A stretch of DNA of 64,000 nucleotides from an uncultured Prevotellaceae bacterium (GTDB taxonomy: Bacteria; Bacteroidota; Bacteroidia; Bacteroidales; Bacteroidaceae): NCBI GenBank assembly GCA_937900485.1, contig CALCEL010000083.1, positions 4,446 through 68,445 on the forward strand, in the 5' to 3' direction. The notes beneath the pieces are model-generated. The model had not been told where the DNA came from. It saw nothing but the letters and a program-made list of their open reading frames with translations, and searched no databases. Each line of letters opens with the position of its first letter. Within the stretch, counting starts at the first letter, position 1. Position numbers and translations under genes: made by a program. Positions 54,967 to 63,221 of the stretch are shown piece by piece.

Positions 54967-54980
54967 TTTCACGTGAAACA
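54965..54980. promoter_or_regulatory. parS-type ParB-binding palindrome, site 2 (perfect)
   Basis: TGTTTCACGTGAAACA, an exact match to the parS consensus, in the apt-uvrC gap, 646 bp from site 1. Confidence 0.9.
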
Positions 54981-54989
54981 CAGTGCAAC

Positions 54990-56813
54990 ATGACGAAAGA
55001 CGTGGAAAGATTAGAAAGGCTTAAGAATATTGTATTAAATATGCCGGAATGTCCGGGATGTTATCAATATTTTGACAAAGACAAAAACATAATCTACGTT
55101 GGAAAAGCTAAGAATCTAAAGCGCAGGGTAAGCTCGTACTTTTTAAAGAATGTTGACAGAAGAAAAACACAAATCCTCGTCAGTAAGATTGAAGACATAA
55201 ACTATGTAGTCGTCAACACTGACGAGGATGCTTTATTGCTCGAGAATAATCTAATAAAGAAGTATAAGCCCAAATACAACATACTATTAAAGGATGACAA
55301 AAGCTACCCTTCAGTATGTGTGACAAACGAATATTTCCCGAGAGTATTCAAGACAAGGAAGATAATAAAAGGTGTAGGAACATACTATGGTCCGTTCTCT
55401 CATCAAGGTACACTCAATAATATATTGGAGCTTATAAATAAAATATATAAGATAAGAAGATGTAGGCTTCCGTTAACAGAGGCAAGAATATCAGCACACA
55501 ATTTCCAGACCTGTTTAGAATATCACATAAAGAACTGTAACGCTCCTTGTATTGGATTACAGACAAAAGAGAGTTACATGGAAATGATTGACGAAGTAAA
55601 ACAGATATTAAGCGGAAATACCAGAAGCATATGTGACAAGATGCTAAGAAAGATGACGGAGCTTTCAGAAGAGATGAGATTTGAAGAAGCTGCGGAAGTC
55701 AAGAAGAAATACGACTTAGCCCTAGAGTTCTGTGAAAGAAGTGAAGTAATATCTTCAATATATAACGAGTTAGACGTATACTCTATTGACGATGACGAAA
55801 AGAGCGCTTTCATCAATTATCTTCACATAACCAAGGGATGCATAAATCAAGCGTTCACCTTCGAGTACAGGAAAAGGATGGACGAGACAAAGGAAGACAT
55901 GCTTGCGTTAGGAATAATAGAGATGAGGGAAAGATACAAAAGCAACGCAAGAGAGATAGTTATTCCGTTTGAGATAGACATAGAACTGAAAGGAATAAGC
56001 TTCACAGTACCCGCAAGAGGAGAGAAAAAGCACCTGTTAGACCTATCATTGATGAACGTAAGACAATACAGGATTGACAGCCTCAAGATAGCGGAGAAGT
56101 TAAATCCAGAACAGAGAAACACTAACATACTAAAAGAACTACAAAAGAAGCTTGCACTTGACAAACTTCCTATGACAATTGAATGCTTTGACAACTCAAA
56201 CATATCTGGAACGGACGCCGTTGCTGGATGTGTGGTGTTCAAACACGCCAAGCCATCAAAGTCAGACTACAGGAAGTACAACATAAAGACAGTCACCGGA
56301 CCTGACGATTACGCATCAATGAGTGAGGTAATATACAGACGTTACAAGAGGATGATAGAAGAAAAGACAAACCTTCCCAACCTAATCATAACTGACGGAG
56401 GAAAAGGTCAGATGGAATCAGTCAGAAAAGTATTGGAAGACGAGCTTCACATATATATTCCGATAGCAGGATTAGCAAAGGACAACCATCACAGAACAAA
56501 CGAGCTATTATTCGGCTTTCCTCAAAAGACTATAGGAATAGAGACAGACTCCCCTCTTTTTAAATTCCTCACAAGAATACAAGACGAAGTACACAGGTAC
56601 GCAATAACATTTCACAGAGATAAGAGAAGTAAGAATCAAGTCAAAAGTGAATTAGATGTCATAAATGGTATAGGTCCTAAAACAAAGACATTATTACTTA
56701 AACAATATAAGAGTGTGAAGAGGATAAAAGAAGCGAGCGTGGAAGACTTGGAGAAACTAATCGGGAAGTCGAAAGCTGAAATAATACACAATTATATAAT
56801 AAGTAAAAAATAA
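54990..56813 (+). CDS. uvrC: Excinuclease ABC subunit C
   Basis: Incision nuclease of nucleotide-excision repair. GIY-YIG-type domain at residues 10-95 (PGCYQYFDKDKNIIYVGKAKNLKRRV, where the canonical GIY reads GCY), the UVR motif near residue 215 (FEEAAEVKKKYDL), the RNase H-like C-terminal nuclease region (ECFDNSNISGTDAVA; LIITDGGKGQMESV) and a C-terminal helix-hairpin-helix (LDVINGIGPKTKTLLLKQYKSVKRI). 607 residues. Rightward gene in the mnmG-apt-uvrC-dtd-deoC block. Confidence 0.97.
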   Translation: MTKDVERLERLKNIVLNMPECPGCYQYFDKDKNIIYVGKAKNLKRRVSSYFLKNVDRRKTQILVSKIEDINYVVVNTDEDALLLENNLIKKYKPKYNILLKDDKSYPSVCVTNEYFPRVFKTRKIIKGVGTYYGPFSHQGTLNNILELINKIYKIRRCRLPLTEARISAHNFQTCLEYHIKNCNAPCIGLQTKESYMEMIDEVKQILSGNTRSICDKMLRKMTELSEEMRFEEAAEVKKKYDLALEFCERSEVISSIYNELDVYSIDDDEKSAFINYLHITKGCINQAFTFEYRKRMDETKEDMLALGIIEMRERYKSNAREIVIPFEIDIELKGISFTVPARGEKKHLLDLSLMNVRQYRIDSLKIAEKLNPEQRNTNILKELQKKLALDKLPMTIECFDNSNISGTDAVAGCVVFKHAKPSKSDYRKYNIKTVTGPDDYASMSEVIYRRYKRMIEEKTNLPNLIITDGGKGQMESVRKVLEDELHIYIPIAGLAKDNHHRTNELLFGFPQKTIGIETDSPLFKFLTRIQDEVHRYAITFHRDKRSKNQVKSELDVINGIGPKTKTLLLKQYKSVKRIKEASVEDLEKLIGKSKAEIIHNYIISKK

Positions 56814-56817
56814 TTTA

Positions 56818-56825
56818 TAATTTTG
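56818..56825 (+). promoter_or_regulatory. -7 promoter box of dtd
   Basis: TAATTTTG, 10 nt before the dtd ATG, within the short uvrC-dtd gap. Confidence 0.5.
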
Positions 56826-56835
56826 CCATAGAGAA

Positions 56836-57288
56836 ATGAGAGCAGTATTACAAAGAGTGAGTAAGGCATCAGTAAGTATAGAAGGAAAGATAAAATCAGA
56901 GATAAACAACGGTCTATTGATACTTATAGGATGTCAGAACGAAGATAATGACGAAGACATAAATTGGTTGACGAAAAAGATATGCAACATAAGGATATTC
57001 AATGATGAAAATAATGTAATGAACAAATCCATTATGGATATTGAAGGAGATATCTTAGTAGTCTCACAATTCACGCTTTGGGCATCATACAAGAAAGGCA
57101 ACAGACCATCATACCTGAGAGCTGGAAGTCATGAGGTTACCATACCATTATACAACAGATTTTGCGAACATTTAGAAAAGGAGTTTGGCAAAAAGATTGG
57201 TACTGGAGAATTTGGAGCCGACATGAAGGTAGAGCTGATAAATGACGGTCCAGTCACGATATGCATAGATACAAAAAACAGAGAATAA
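56836..57288 (+). CDS. dtd: D-aminoacyl-tRNA deacylase
   Basis: Removes D-amino acids from mischarged tRNA. The family N-terminus MRAVLQRVSKASVSI, the catalytic SQFTLWASYKKGNRPS near residue 77 and the C-terminal NDGPVTICIDT (Gly-cisPro) are all present. 150 residues. The deoC start follows 20 bp later. In some relatives a MazG-like gene sits between dtd and deoC; it is absent here. Confidence 0.97.
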   Translation: MRAVLQRVSKASVSIEGKIKSEINNGLLILIGCQNEDNDEDINWLTKKICNIRIFNDENNVMNKSIMDIEGDILVVSQFTLWASYKKGNRPSYLRAGSHEVTIPLYNRFCEHLEKEFGKKIGTGEFGADMKVELINDGPVTICIDTKNRE

Positions 57289-57308
57289 CTAATAAAAAAA
57301 TATAAATT

Positions 57309-58196
57309 ATGAGCATGAGCAAATACGAGGAAGCATTAAGCAAGTACAATACAGAGCTTAATGATGAGGTAATAAAAGAAGAGGTAAACACACTTCTTGC
57401 GAAGCATCTAGAGGAGAACAACACCAAAGAAGTAAAACAGTTTTGCTTCAACAGCGTGGAGCTTACAACACTCAAGACTACAGACAGTGAAGAGAGCGTG
57501 CTGAAATTCGTGGAGAAAGTCAACAAATTTGATGACTGTTATCCAGAATTAGGCAACGTTGCCACTGTATGTGTATACCCTAACTTCGCCAAGATATGTC
57601 ACGAGACATTAGAGAACGAGAACGTTGAGATCGCATGTGTAGCAGCTTGTTTCCCATCAAGTCAAAGTTTCCAGGAGATAAAGATAGCTGAAGTAGCTTT
57701 AGCTTTGAAAGACGGAGCCACAGAGATAGACATCGTGCAGCCAGTAGGTAAATTCCTAAGTGGAGACTACGAGTCATTATTTGACGAGATACAGGAGATC
57801 AAAGACGTTTGTGGAGACAGAAAGCTCAAAGTAATCTTAGAGACAGGCTGTTTGTCAACTGCGAGCAACATCAAGAAAGCGTCAATACTCGCAATGTATT
57901 CAGGCGCTGACTACATAAAGACATCAACAGGCAAGTTAGAGCCTGCAGCCACACCAGAAGCAGCTTACGTGATGTGTAATGCCATCAAAGAATACTACAA
58001 AGAGACAGGTATACAGATCGGTTTCAAGCCGGCAGGTGGTATGAAAACAGTCAAAGACGTCCTCACCTATTACACCATAGTAAAGGAAGTATTAGGCGAG
58101 AAATGGTTGAACAATACGATGTTCAGACTGGGAACGAGCTCCGTTGCCAACAAACTGTTGAGTGAAATACTTGGCGAAGAAATCAAATTCTTCTAA
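57309..58196 (+). CDS. deoC: Deoxyribose-phosphate aldolase
   Basis: Class I aldolase cleaving deoxyribose-5-phosphate, in deoxynucleoside catabolism. TIM barrel with VCVYPNFAKI, GATEIDIVQPVGKFL, VILETGCL and the Schiff-base Lys in DYIKTSTGK near residue 205; GFKPAGGMKT near residue 238 holds the second Lys. The N-terminal 45 residues before the barrel are longer than in E. coli DeoC but common in Bacteroidetes. ATGs at 57309 and 57315. Its terminator appears to lie inside the convergent neighbour gene. Confidence 0.95.
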   Translation: MSMSKYEEALSKYNTELNDEVIKEEVNTLLAKHLEENNTKEVKQFCFNSVELTTLKTTDSEESVLKFVEKVNKFDDCYPELGNVATVCVYPNFAKICHETLENENVEIACVAACFPSSQSFQEIKIAEVALALKDGATEIDIVQPVGKFLSGDYESLFDEIQEIKDVCGDRKLKVILETGCLSTASNIKKASILAMYSGADYIKTSTGKLEPAATPEAAYVMCNAIKEYYKETGIQIGFKPAGGMKTVKDVLTYYTIVKEVLGEKWLNNTMFRLGTSSVANKLLSEILGEEIKFF

Positions 58197-58202
58197 TAAG
58201 AA

Positions 58203-59177
58203 TCAATATTTACGACCGACCACAAAGTCGACATAACTACAAAGAGCTTGCTTAACATCCGAGTCAGGATAAACGTTAAGCAAGCTTTTTGCTTTCTCAG
58301 CATACTCCGTCATTATATCTTGAGCATAGGAGATACCACCATTATCCTTAGTGTAAGATATAAGATACTGAATATCAGAATCAGAGGCATCACCTGACCT
58401 AACCTTAAGAGCAAGATTATAAACACTGTCATCCCCTGAGTTCAATATCACATAGATAACGGGGAGAGTAAGCTTACCCTCCTTCATATCATTACCTGTA
58501 GGCTTACCGATAACAGGATCATCATTATAGTCGAAGATATCATCACGTATCTGAAAACAAATACCTATATACTCGCCGAACAATTTAAGTTTCTCAATAT
58601 CAGACTCATCAGCATTAACAGAAAGTGCCCCACCCTCACAACAAGCAGCAAACAGAGCGGCAGTTTTACCCTTAATGATATCGAAATAAGTATCTTCCGA
58701 GAAAATATCATTGCCAACATTCTGTAACTGGAGAATCTCACCTCCTGCAAGTCTATGAGCAGCCTCAGAAACAATGTCCACAAGTCGCGTGCAACCAGTC
58801 TTTGCAGCACATTTAAGAGAGTTAGCCAAGAGATAGTCACCGACCAACACAGCCACCTTATTACCGAAAAGACTATTGATAGACGGATTGCCGCGTCTCT
58901 GGTCAGACTCATCCACGATGTCATCGTGCAACAAACTTGCAGTATGGAAAAACTCGAAAGTAGCGGCTGTATAAATAGAATTGCTATTAGCCTTAGATAA
59001 TAGATTAGAAACCAATAAGGTAAGAATAGGACGCATCATCTTACCCTGTCTTGAAGCAACAGTTTTAAGAGCAGAATTAAGAAGAGAATTGTCATTTACC
59101 AGAAAAGACTCAAACACACAACGGTATTCTGACAAATAAACATCAATGGGTTTTTTGATTTCCTGTAAAACGTCCAT
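58203..59177 (-). CDS. Polyprenyl diphosphate synthase
   Basis: Trans-prenyltransferase likely making the all-trans side chain of menaquinone. The first aspartate-rich motif is LLHDDIVDESDQRRG near residue 83 and the second IRDDIFDYNDD near residue 210, with GKTAALFAACC between. Start at ATG 59177 (MDVLQEIKKP) since the frame beyond overlaps the -7 box at 59196-59203. 324 residues. Chain length and gene name (ispA, ispB, hepT-like) cannot be settled. Convergent with deoC: 6 bp between stops. Confidence 0.92.
   Translation of the reverse strand: MDVLQEIKKPIDVYLSEYRCVFESFLVNDNSLLNSALKTVASRQGKMMRPILTLLVSNLLSKANSNSIYTAATFEFFHTASLLHDDIVDESDQRRGNPSINSLFGNKVAVLVGDYLLANSLKCAAKTGCTRLVDIVSEAAHRLAGGEILQLQNVGNDIFSEDTYFDIIKGKTAALFAACCEGGALSVNADESDIEKLKLFGEYIGICFQIRDDIFDYNDDPVIGKPTGNDMKEGKLTLPVIYVILNSGDDSVYNLALKVRSGDASDSDIQYLISYTKDNGGISYAQDIMTEYAEKAKSLLNVYPDSDVKQALCSYVDFVVGRKY
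58245..58290 (+). terminator. Terminator-like hairpin for deoC, inside the polyprenyl synthase gene
   Basis: AGCTTGCTTAAC (58245-58256) pairs perfectly with GTTAAGCAAGCT (58275-58286) over 18 nt and is followed by TTTT, about 50 nt after the deoC stop. Confidence 0.7.
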
Positions 59178-59195
59178 ACTAATTAAATTGGTATA

Positions 59196-59203
59196 CAAAG
59201 TTA
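59196..59203 (-). promoter_or_regulatory. -7 promoter box of polyprenyl synthase gene
   Basis: Minus strand TAACTTTG, 19 nt before the ATG at 59177. Confidence 0.65.
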
Positions 59204-59245
59204 GTTAATAATACCATAACAAAACAGAAATTTAATTATTTTTCG

Positions 59246-59253
59246 TAAGTTTG
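59246..59253 (+). promoter_or_regulatory. -7 promoter box of polA
   Basis: TAAGTTTG, 20 nt before the polA ATG. Confidence 0.65.
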
Positions 59254-59273
59254 AAGAAAAATTAAGAATAAAG

Positions 59274-62072
59274 ATGGAGAAATTATTTCTGCTTGATGCT
59301 TACGCTTTAATATACAGAGCATACTATGGATTCATTAAAAATCCAAGAATCAACAGTAAAGGACAAAATACCAGTGCCATACTGGGATTTGTCAATACCT
59401 TGGAGGAGGTGATAAGGAAGGAGAAACCAGACTATATCGGTGTGATATTTGACCCACATGGCCCCACATTCAGACACGAGCTCTACCCTGCATACAAGGC
59501 ACAGAGAGAAGAAACACCGGAAGGAATAAAGTTCGCTGTACCTATCATAAAGAAGATATTAGAGGCATATAACATTCAAGTCATTGAAATGAGTGGTTAT
59601 GAGGCTGACGATGTAATAGGTACATTGTCAACGAAGTTTAGTGATAAAGAAAATATCATAACTTACATGATGACACCAGACAAAGACTACGGACAGTTAG
59701 TCAGAAACAATGTCGTCATGTACAAACCGAGACACGATGGCGGCTTCGACGTATTAGGAGAAAAAGAGATAAAAGAGAAGTATGACATCGATGACACAAA
59801 ACAAGTGATGGAGATACTCGCACTCATGGGTGACACGGCGGATAATTTTCCAGGATGCCCAGGTGTCGGAGAAAAGACAGCTCAAAAATTAGTGAAGGAA
59901 TATGGTAACACGGAAAACATCATAAGCCATGCTTCAGAACTAAAAGGAGCGTTGAGGAAAAAAGTGGAGGAACATATCGAAGACATAAAAATCTCAAAAA
60001 TACTCGCGGAGATAAAAACCAACGTTCCAATAGACATCGAACTCGAATCACTCAGAATGAAAGAAGCGAACGAGGAGGAGATAATAAAAATTTTTGAGGA
60101 ATTAGAATTCAAGACGCTCATAAACAAAAAAAATAACAATAGCAAAAATACGAGTGAGAAAAAATCGTCGGAAAGCAAAAAAAGCAAAATGAACGACCTT
60201 TTCAACAACGATTTTTTTTCAGAAAATCAAGACGAGGATAAAGAAACAGAAAAAATAAACACTCTAGAGACGATAAAAACAAACACTCACAAGTATTATC
60301 TTATTGATAGTGAAAGCGGAATAGATGAATTAGTTGCAAGAATATTGACTTCAAAATTTATCAGTTTAGATACAGAGACCACAAATATTGAGCCAACAAG
60401 GGCAGAACTGGTAGGACTAAGCTTCAGCATCAATGAAAATGAGGCATACTATGTCGCATGTCCAGATGACAAAGAAAAAACTCAGGAAATCATCAATAAA
60501 CTGAAAGTCGTTTACGAAAATCCAGAAATACAAAAGATCGGTCAAAACATAAAATACGACATAATCGTTTTAGCAGGTTACGGGGTGACACTTAAAGGTG
60601 AAATATTCGACACGATGATTGCCCACTATCTCATATCACCTGAACTCCGACACAACATGGACTACCTGGCTGAGATTTACCTTAACTATAAGACAATACA
60701 CATCGACGAGCTTATCGGCAGCGGAAAGAAACAAAAAAACATGAGAGACCTTACTCCAGAGGAAGTATATGAGTATGCAGCCGAGGATGCCGACATAACA
60801 CTTAGACTGTGGAACAAGCTGAAAACACAGTTAGAAGAAAAAGGGTTGGTGTCACTATTCAAGGAGATAGAAATGCCACTCGTACCCGTCTTAGCTAAAA
60901 TGGAGATTAACGGAGCGACAATAGACAAAGAGTCATTGTCAGAGACATCTAAGCTATTCACGAGAAAGATGAATGACATTGAGGAGAAAATCAAGGAGAT
61001 AGCAGGAGAAGAAATCAATATATCATCACCAAAACAGATTGGAGAGCTGCTATTCGACAAACTCAAGCTGTCGGACAAAGCAAAAAAGACAAAAACAGGA
61101 CAGTACGTCACGTCAGAGGAAGTGCTGAACAGTCTCAAAGGCAAACATGAAATAATAGAACTCATACTGGAATACAGAGGATATAAGAAACTGCTTAGCA
61201 CATATATAGATGCACTGCCTGAATTGATTAATCCAAAGACAGGTAGAATACATACGTCATATAATCAAGCAGTTACCACAACAGGACGACTCAGCTCAAG
61301 CAACCCGAACCTGCAAAATATACCTATCAGAGACGAAAACGGCAAGGAGGTGAGAAAAGCATTCATACCAGAGAACGGATGCTTGTTCTTCTCATGTGAC
61401 TATAGTCAGATTGAATTGAGGATAATGGCACATCTCAGTCAAGACAAAAACATGATAGAAGACTTCAACAGTGGACATGATATCCACAAAGCCACAGCTG
61501 CCAAAATATACAAGACAAACATCAATGACGTAACATCGGATATGAGACGTAAGGCTAAGACCGCAAATTTCGGTATTATTTACGGCATCAGCGCCTTTGG
61601 ACTGGCAGAGAGGATAGGAATAACCAGACAGGAGGCAAAGCAGCTTATAGACGAATATTTCAACGTCTATCCAGGTGTGAAGGAATACATGGAGAAATCG
61701 ATTTTCATGGCAAGGGAGGAGGGATACACAGAAACAATGTATGGAAGAAGATGCCAATTGCCCGACATTAACTCCAGAAACGCCGTCGTCAGAGGATATG
61801 CGGAGAGAAACGCTATTAACTCACCGATACAAGGCTCAGCAGCGGACATAATAAAGATTGCCATGAGCAGGATATACCACAAAATGGAGGAGATGGGAGT
61901 AAAGTCTAAGATGATACTGCAGGTTCACGACGAATTGAACTTCTCTGTGATACCTGAGGAAAAGGAGATTATAGAGAAATTAGTTAAGGAAGAAATGGAG
62001 AATACCGTCAAACTGTCTGTACCTCTCATAGCAGAAGGAGGATGGGGCAAAAACTGGTTAGAGGCACACTGA
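59274..62072 (+). CDS. polA: DNA polymerase I
   Basis: Repair and lagging-strand polymerase, 932 residues. N-terminal 5'-3' exonuclease (LLDAYALIYRAYYG; YEADDVIGTL; PDKDYGQLV), a Lys/Ser/Asn-rich linker at about residues 280-340, an apparently active 3'-5' exonuclease (FISLDTETTN; GQNIKYD; YAAEDADIT) and the polymerase domain with motif A DYSQIELRIMAHLS, motif B RRKAKTANFGIIYG and motif C LQVHDELNF. All catalytic carboxylates are present. It is followed by a hairpin and repeat copy 3. Confidence 0.98.
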   Translation: MEKLFLLDAYALIYRAYYGFIKNPRINSKGQNTSAILGFVNTLEEVIRKEKPDYIGVIFDPHGPTFRHELYPAYKAQREETPEGIKFAVPIIKKILEAYNIQVIEMSGYEADDVIGTLSTKFSDKENIITYMMTPDKDYGQLVRNNVVMYKPRHDGGFDVLGEKEIKEKYDIDDTKQVMEILALMGDTADNFPGCPGVGEKTAQKLVKEYGNTENIISHASELKGALRKKVEEHIEDIKISKILAEIKTNVPIDIELESLRMKEANEEEIIKIFEELEFKTLINKKNNNSKNTSEKKSSESKKSKMNDLFNNDFFSENQDEDKETEKINTLETIKTNTHKYYLIDSESGIDELVARILTSKFISLDTETTNIEPTRAELVGLSFSINENEAYYVACPDDKEKTQEIINKLKVVYENPEIQKIGQNIKYDIIVLAGYGVTLKGEIFDTMIAHYLISPELRHNMDYLAEIYLNYKTIHIDELIGSGKKQKNMRDLTPEEVYEYAAEDADITLRLWNKLKTQLEEKGLVSLFKEIEMPLVPVLAKMEINGATIDKESLSETSKLFTRKMNDIEEKIKEIAGEEINISSPKQIGELLFDKLKLSDKAKKTKTGQYVTSEEVLNSLKGKHEIIELILEYRGYKKLLSTYIDALPELINPKTGRIHTSYNQAVTTTGRLSSSNPNLQNIPIRDENGKEVRKAFIPENGCLFFSCDYSQIELRIMAHLSQDKNMIEDFNSGHDIHKATAAKIYKTNINDVTSDMRRKAKTANFGIIYGISAFGLAERIGITRQEAKQLIDEYFNVYPGVKEYMEKSIFMAREEGYTETMYGRRCQLPDINSRNAVVRGYAERNAINSPIQGSAADIIKIAMSRIYHKMEEMGVKSKMILQVHDELNFSVIPEEKEIIEKLVKEEMENTVKLSVPLIAEGGWGKNWLEAH

Positions 62073-62188
62073 TAGAGAGTTCGGAAATCAACACAAATAA
62101 TTAGAAATCAGTCAACACAAAGCCAAAACGAGTAAACTCACTAACATAAGGTCTGACATAACTAATAGTAACAAAAGACGTTAAGCAT

Positions 62189-62222
62189 CTATCCATAATG
62201 CAGTATGAAGCATTACGGATAG
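62189..62222 (+). terminator. Terminator after polA
   Basis: CTATCCATAATGC pairs with GCATTACGGATAG (one A-C mismatch) over 8 nt, followed by TATTTTAT, about 115 bp after the polA stop. Confidence 0.7.
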
Positions 62223-62308
62223 TATTTTATATAACGTTCAAAAGGAAGAAAAGAATTTAAGAAGACAGAAGAGTGAAAGACTAAAAGAAAAAGAAAAGTT
62301 ACTGTCTT

Positions 62309-62616
62309 ATCGCACTTTTTTTGCTGTTCAAAATTCCTCTTTATCCGTTGTCATATATCAACGAAAAAATGACTTCTGAAATTTTCATATGGCTTATTCG
62401 ACGTCAGAAAATCTTAGGTTAGGACGATGAAAAGTGCAGGTTAGGATTTTTTAATTCTCAGACCTGTATATATACTATATCCTAACCTGAGAATTTCAAA
62501 AATAAGACCAAAGGTTTTTTAATATCTTGTATTAAGAGTATCAGGGAGTTAACCATTTTTAAACAAATAATAGGCATAAGAAATTTGGTAACAAACCAAA
62601 TTGTCCATTATTCCAT
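62309..62616 (+). repeat. 308-bp intergenic repeat, copy 3
   Basis: The most diverged copy, still alignable without net gaps to 36789-37096 and to the reverse of 18041-18348. Long-range stem arms TCTTAGGTTAGG (62412-62423) and CCTAACCTGAGAA (62481-62493) are again 57 nt apart; the first hairpin (62340-62368 region) keeps CGTTG/CAACG with a changed loop. Similarity is weak in the first 10 nt, so the left edge is approximate. Confidence 0.8.
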
Positions 62617-62690
62617 CTTAATCTTAGTGACGAAAAGCATAAATGAAAAGAACTGAGAAAGCTGAAAACGATGAATATAAATGTAGTAAA
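62617..62690. other. Short intergenic stretch after repeat copy 3
   Basis: Adenine-rich, no gene or RNA that I can support; followed by the ybeY terminator. Confidence 0.5.
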
Positions 62691-62691
62691 C

Positions 62692-62732
62692 AAAAAAATC
62701 CGCAAGTCAGATAATAGACGTTGCGGATTTAT
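62692..62732 (-). terminator. Terminator of ybeY
   Basis: AAATCCGCAA pairs with TTGCGGATTT; on the minus strand the stem is followed by TTTT. The outer arms share ATCCGCAA/TTGCGGAT with the terminator at 18546-18573. Confidence 0.8.
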
Positions 62733-62763
62733 ATTTGGAACAAGAATGATTAAAAATCGAAAA

Positions 62764-63204
62764 TCACATGTTAAGTCGTAAAGTAAGAGCCTTATTCTCC
62801 TCACCCTCCATTATCTCACGCTCACCAGGTCCCTTATCATTGATGCCGCAGAGATGTAAGATACCATGAATGATGACCCTATAAAGCTCATCCTCATACG
62901 AGCATTTTTGAATCTCAGAGTTGGATAATACAGTATCTAAGCTAATGAACAAGTCACCTGAGATAGTGTTCTTGATACCTATTTCCTCAAGGTCACTGTT
63001 ATAGTCGAATGTTATAATATCCGTATAATAGTCATGATTGAGATACTGCTTATTCACTTCAAGAATCTTATCATCGTTACAAAAAATGTAAGCAATGTCA
63101 CCCACCTTTTTACCATAAGTGGCAGCTACTGACTTAATCCAAGATGAGACCTCTCTCTTCTTAATCTTAGGCATCTTAACGCCATCAACATTGTAAGTAA
63201 TCAT
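62764..63204 (-). CDS. ybeY: Endoribonuclease YbeY
   Basis: Metal-dependent RNase for rRNA maturation and ribosome quality control. Zinc motif HGILHLCGINDKGPGE near residue 113 (H-x3-H with a third ligand after it), preceded by VNKQYLNHDYYTDIITFDY and GDLFISLDTV, the family signature. 146 residues. It starts 17 bp after the S41 peptidase stop and is probably co-transcribed with it. Confidence 0.95.
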   Translation of the reverse strand: MITYNVDGVKMPKIKKREVSSWIKSVAATYGKKVGDIAYIFCNDDKILEVNKQYLNHDYYTDIITFDYNSDLEEIGIKNTISGDLFISLDTVLSNSEIQKCSYEDELYRVIIHGILHLCGINDKGPGEREIMEGEENKALTLRLNM

Positions 63205-63221
63205 AAGGCAAGAAAATAAAA

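Noticed and set aside
62559..62804. Open frame of about 80 codons on the minus strand over repeat copy 3 and the ybeY terminator
   Set aside because: It runs through a terminator and a non-coding repeat, overlaps ybeY and has no recognisable product.
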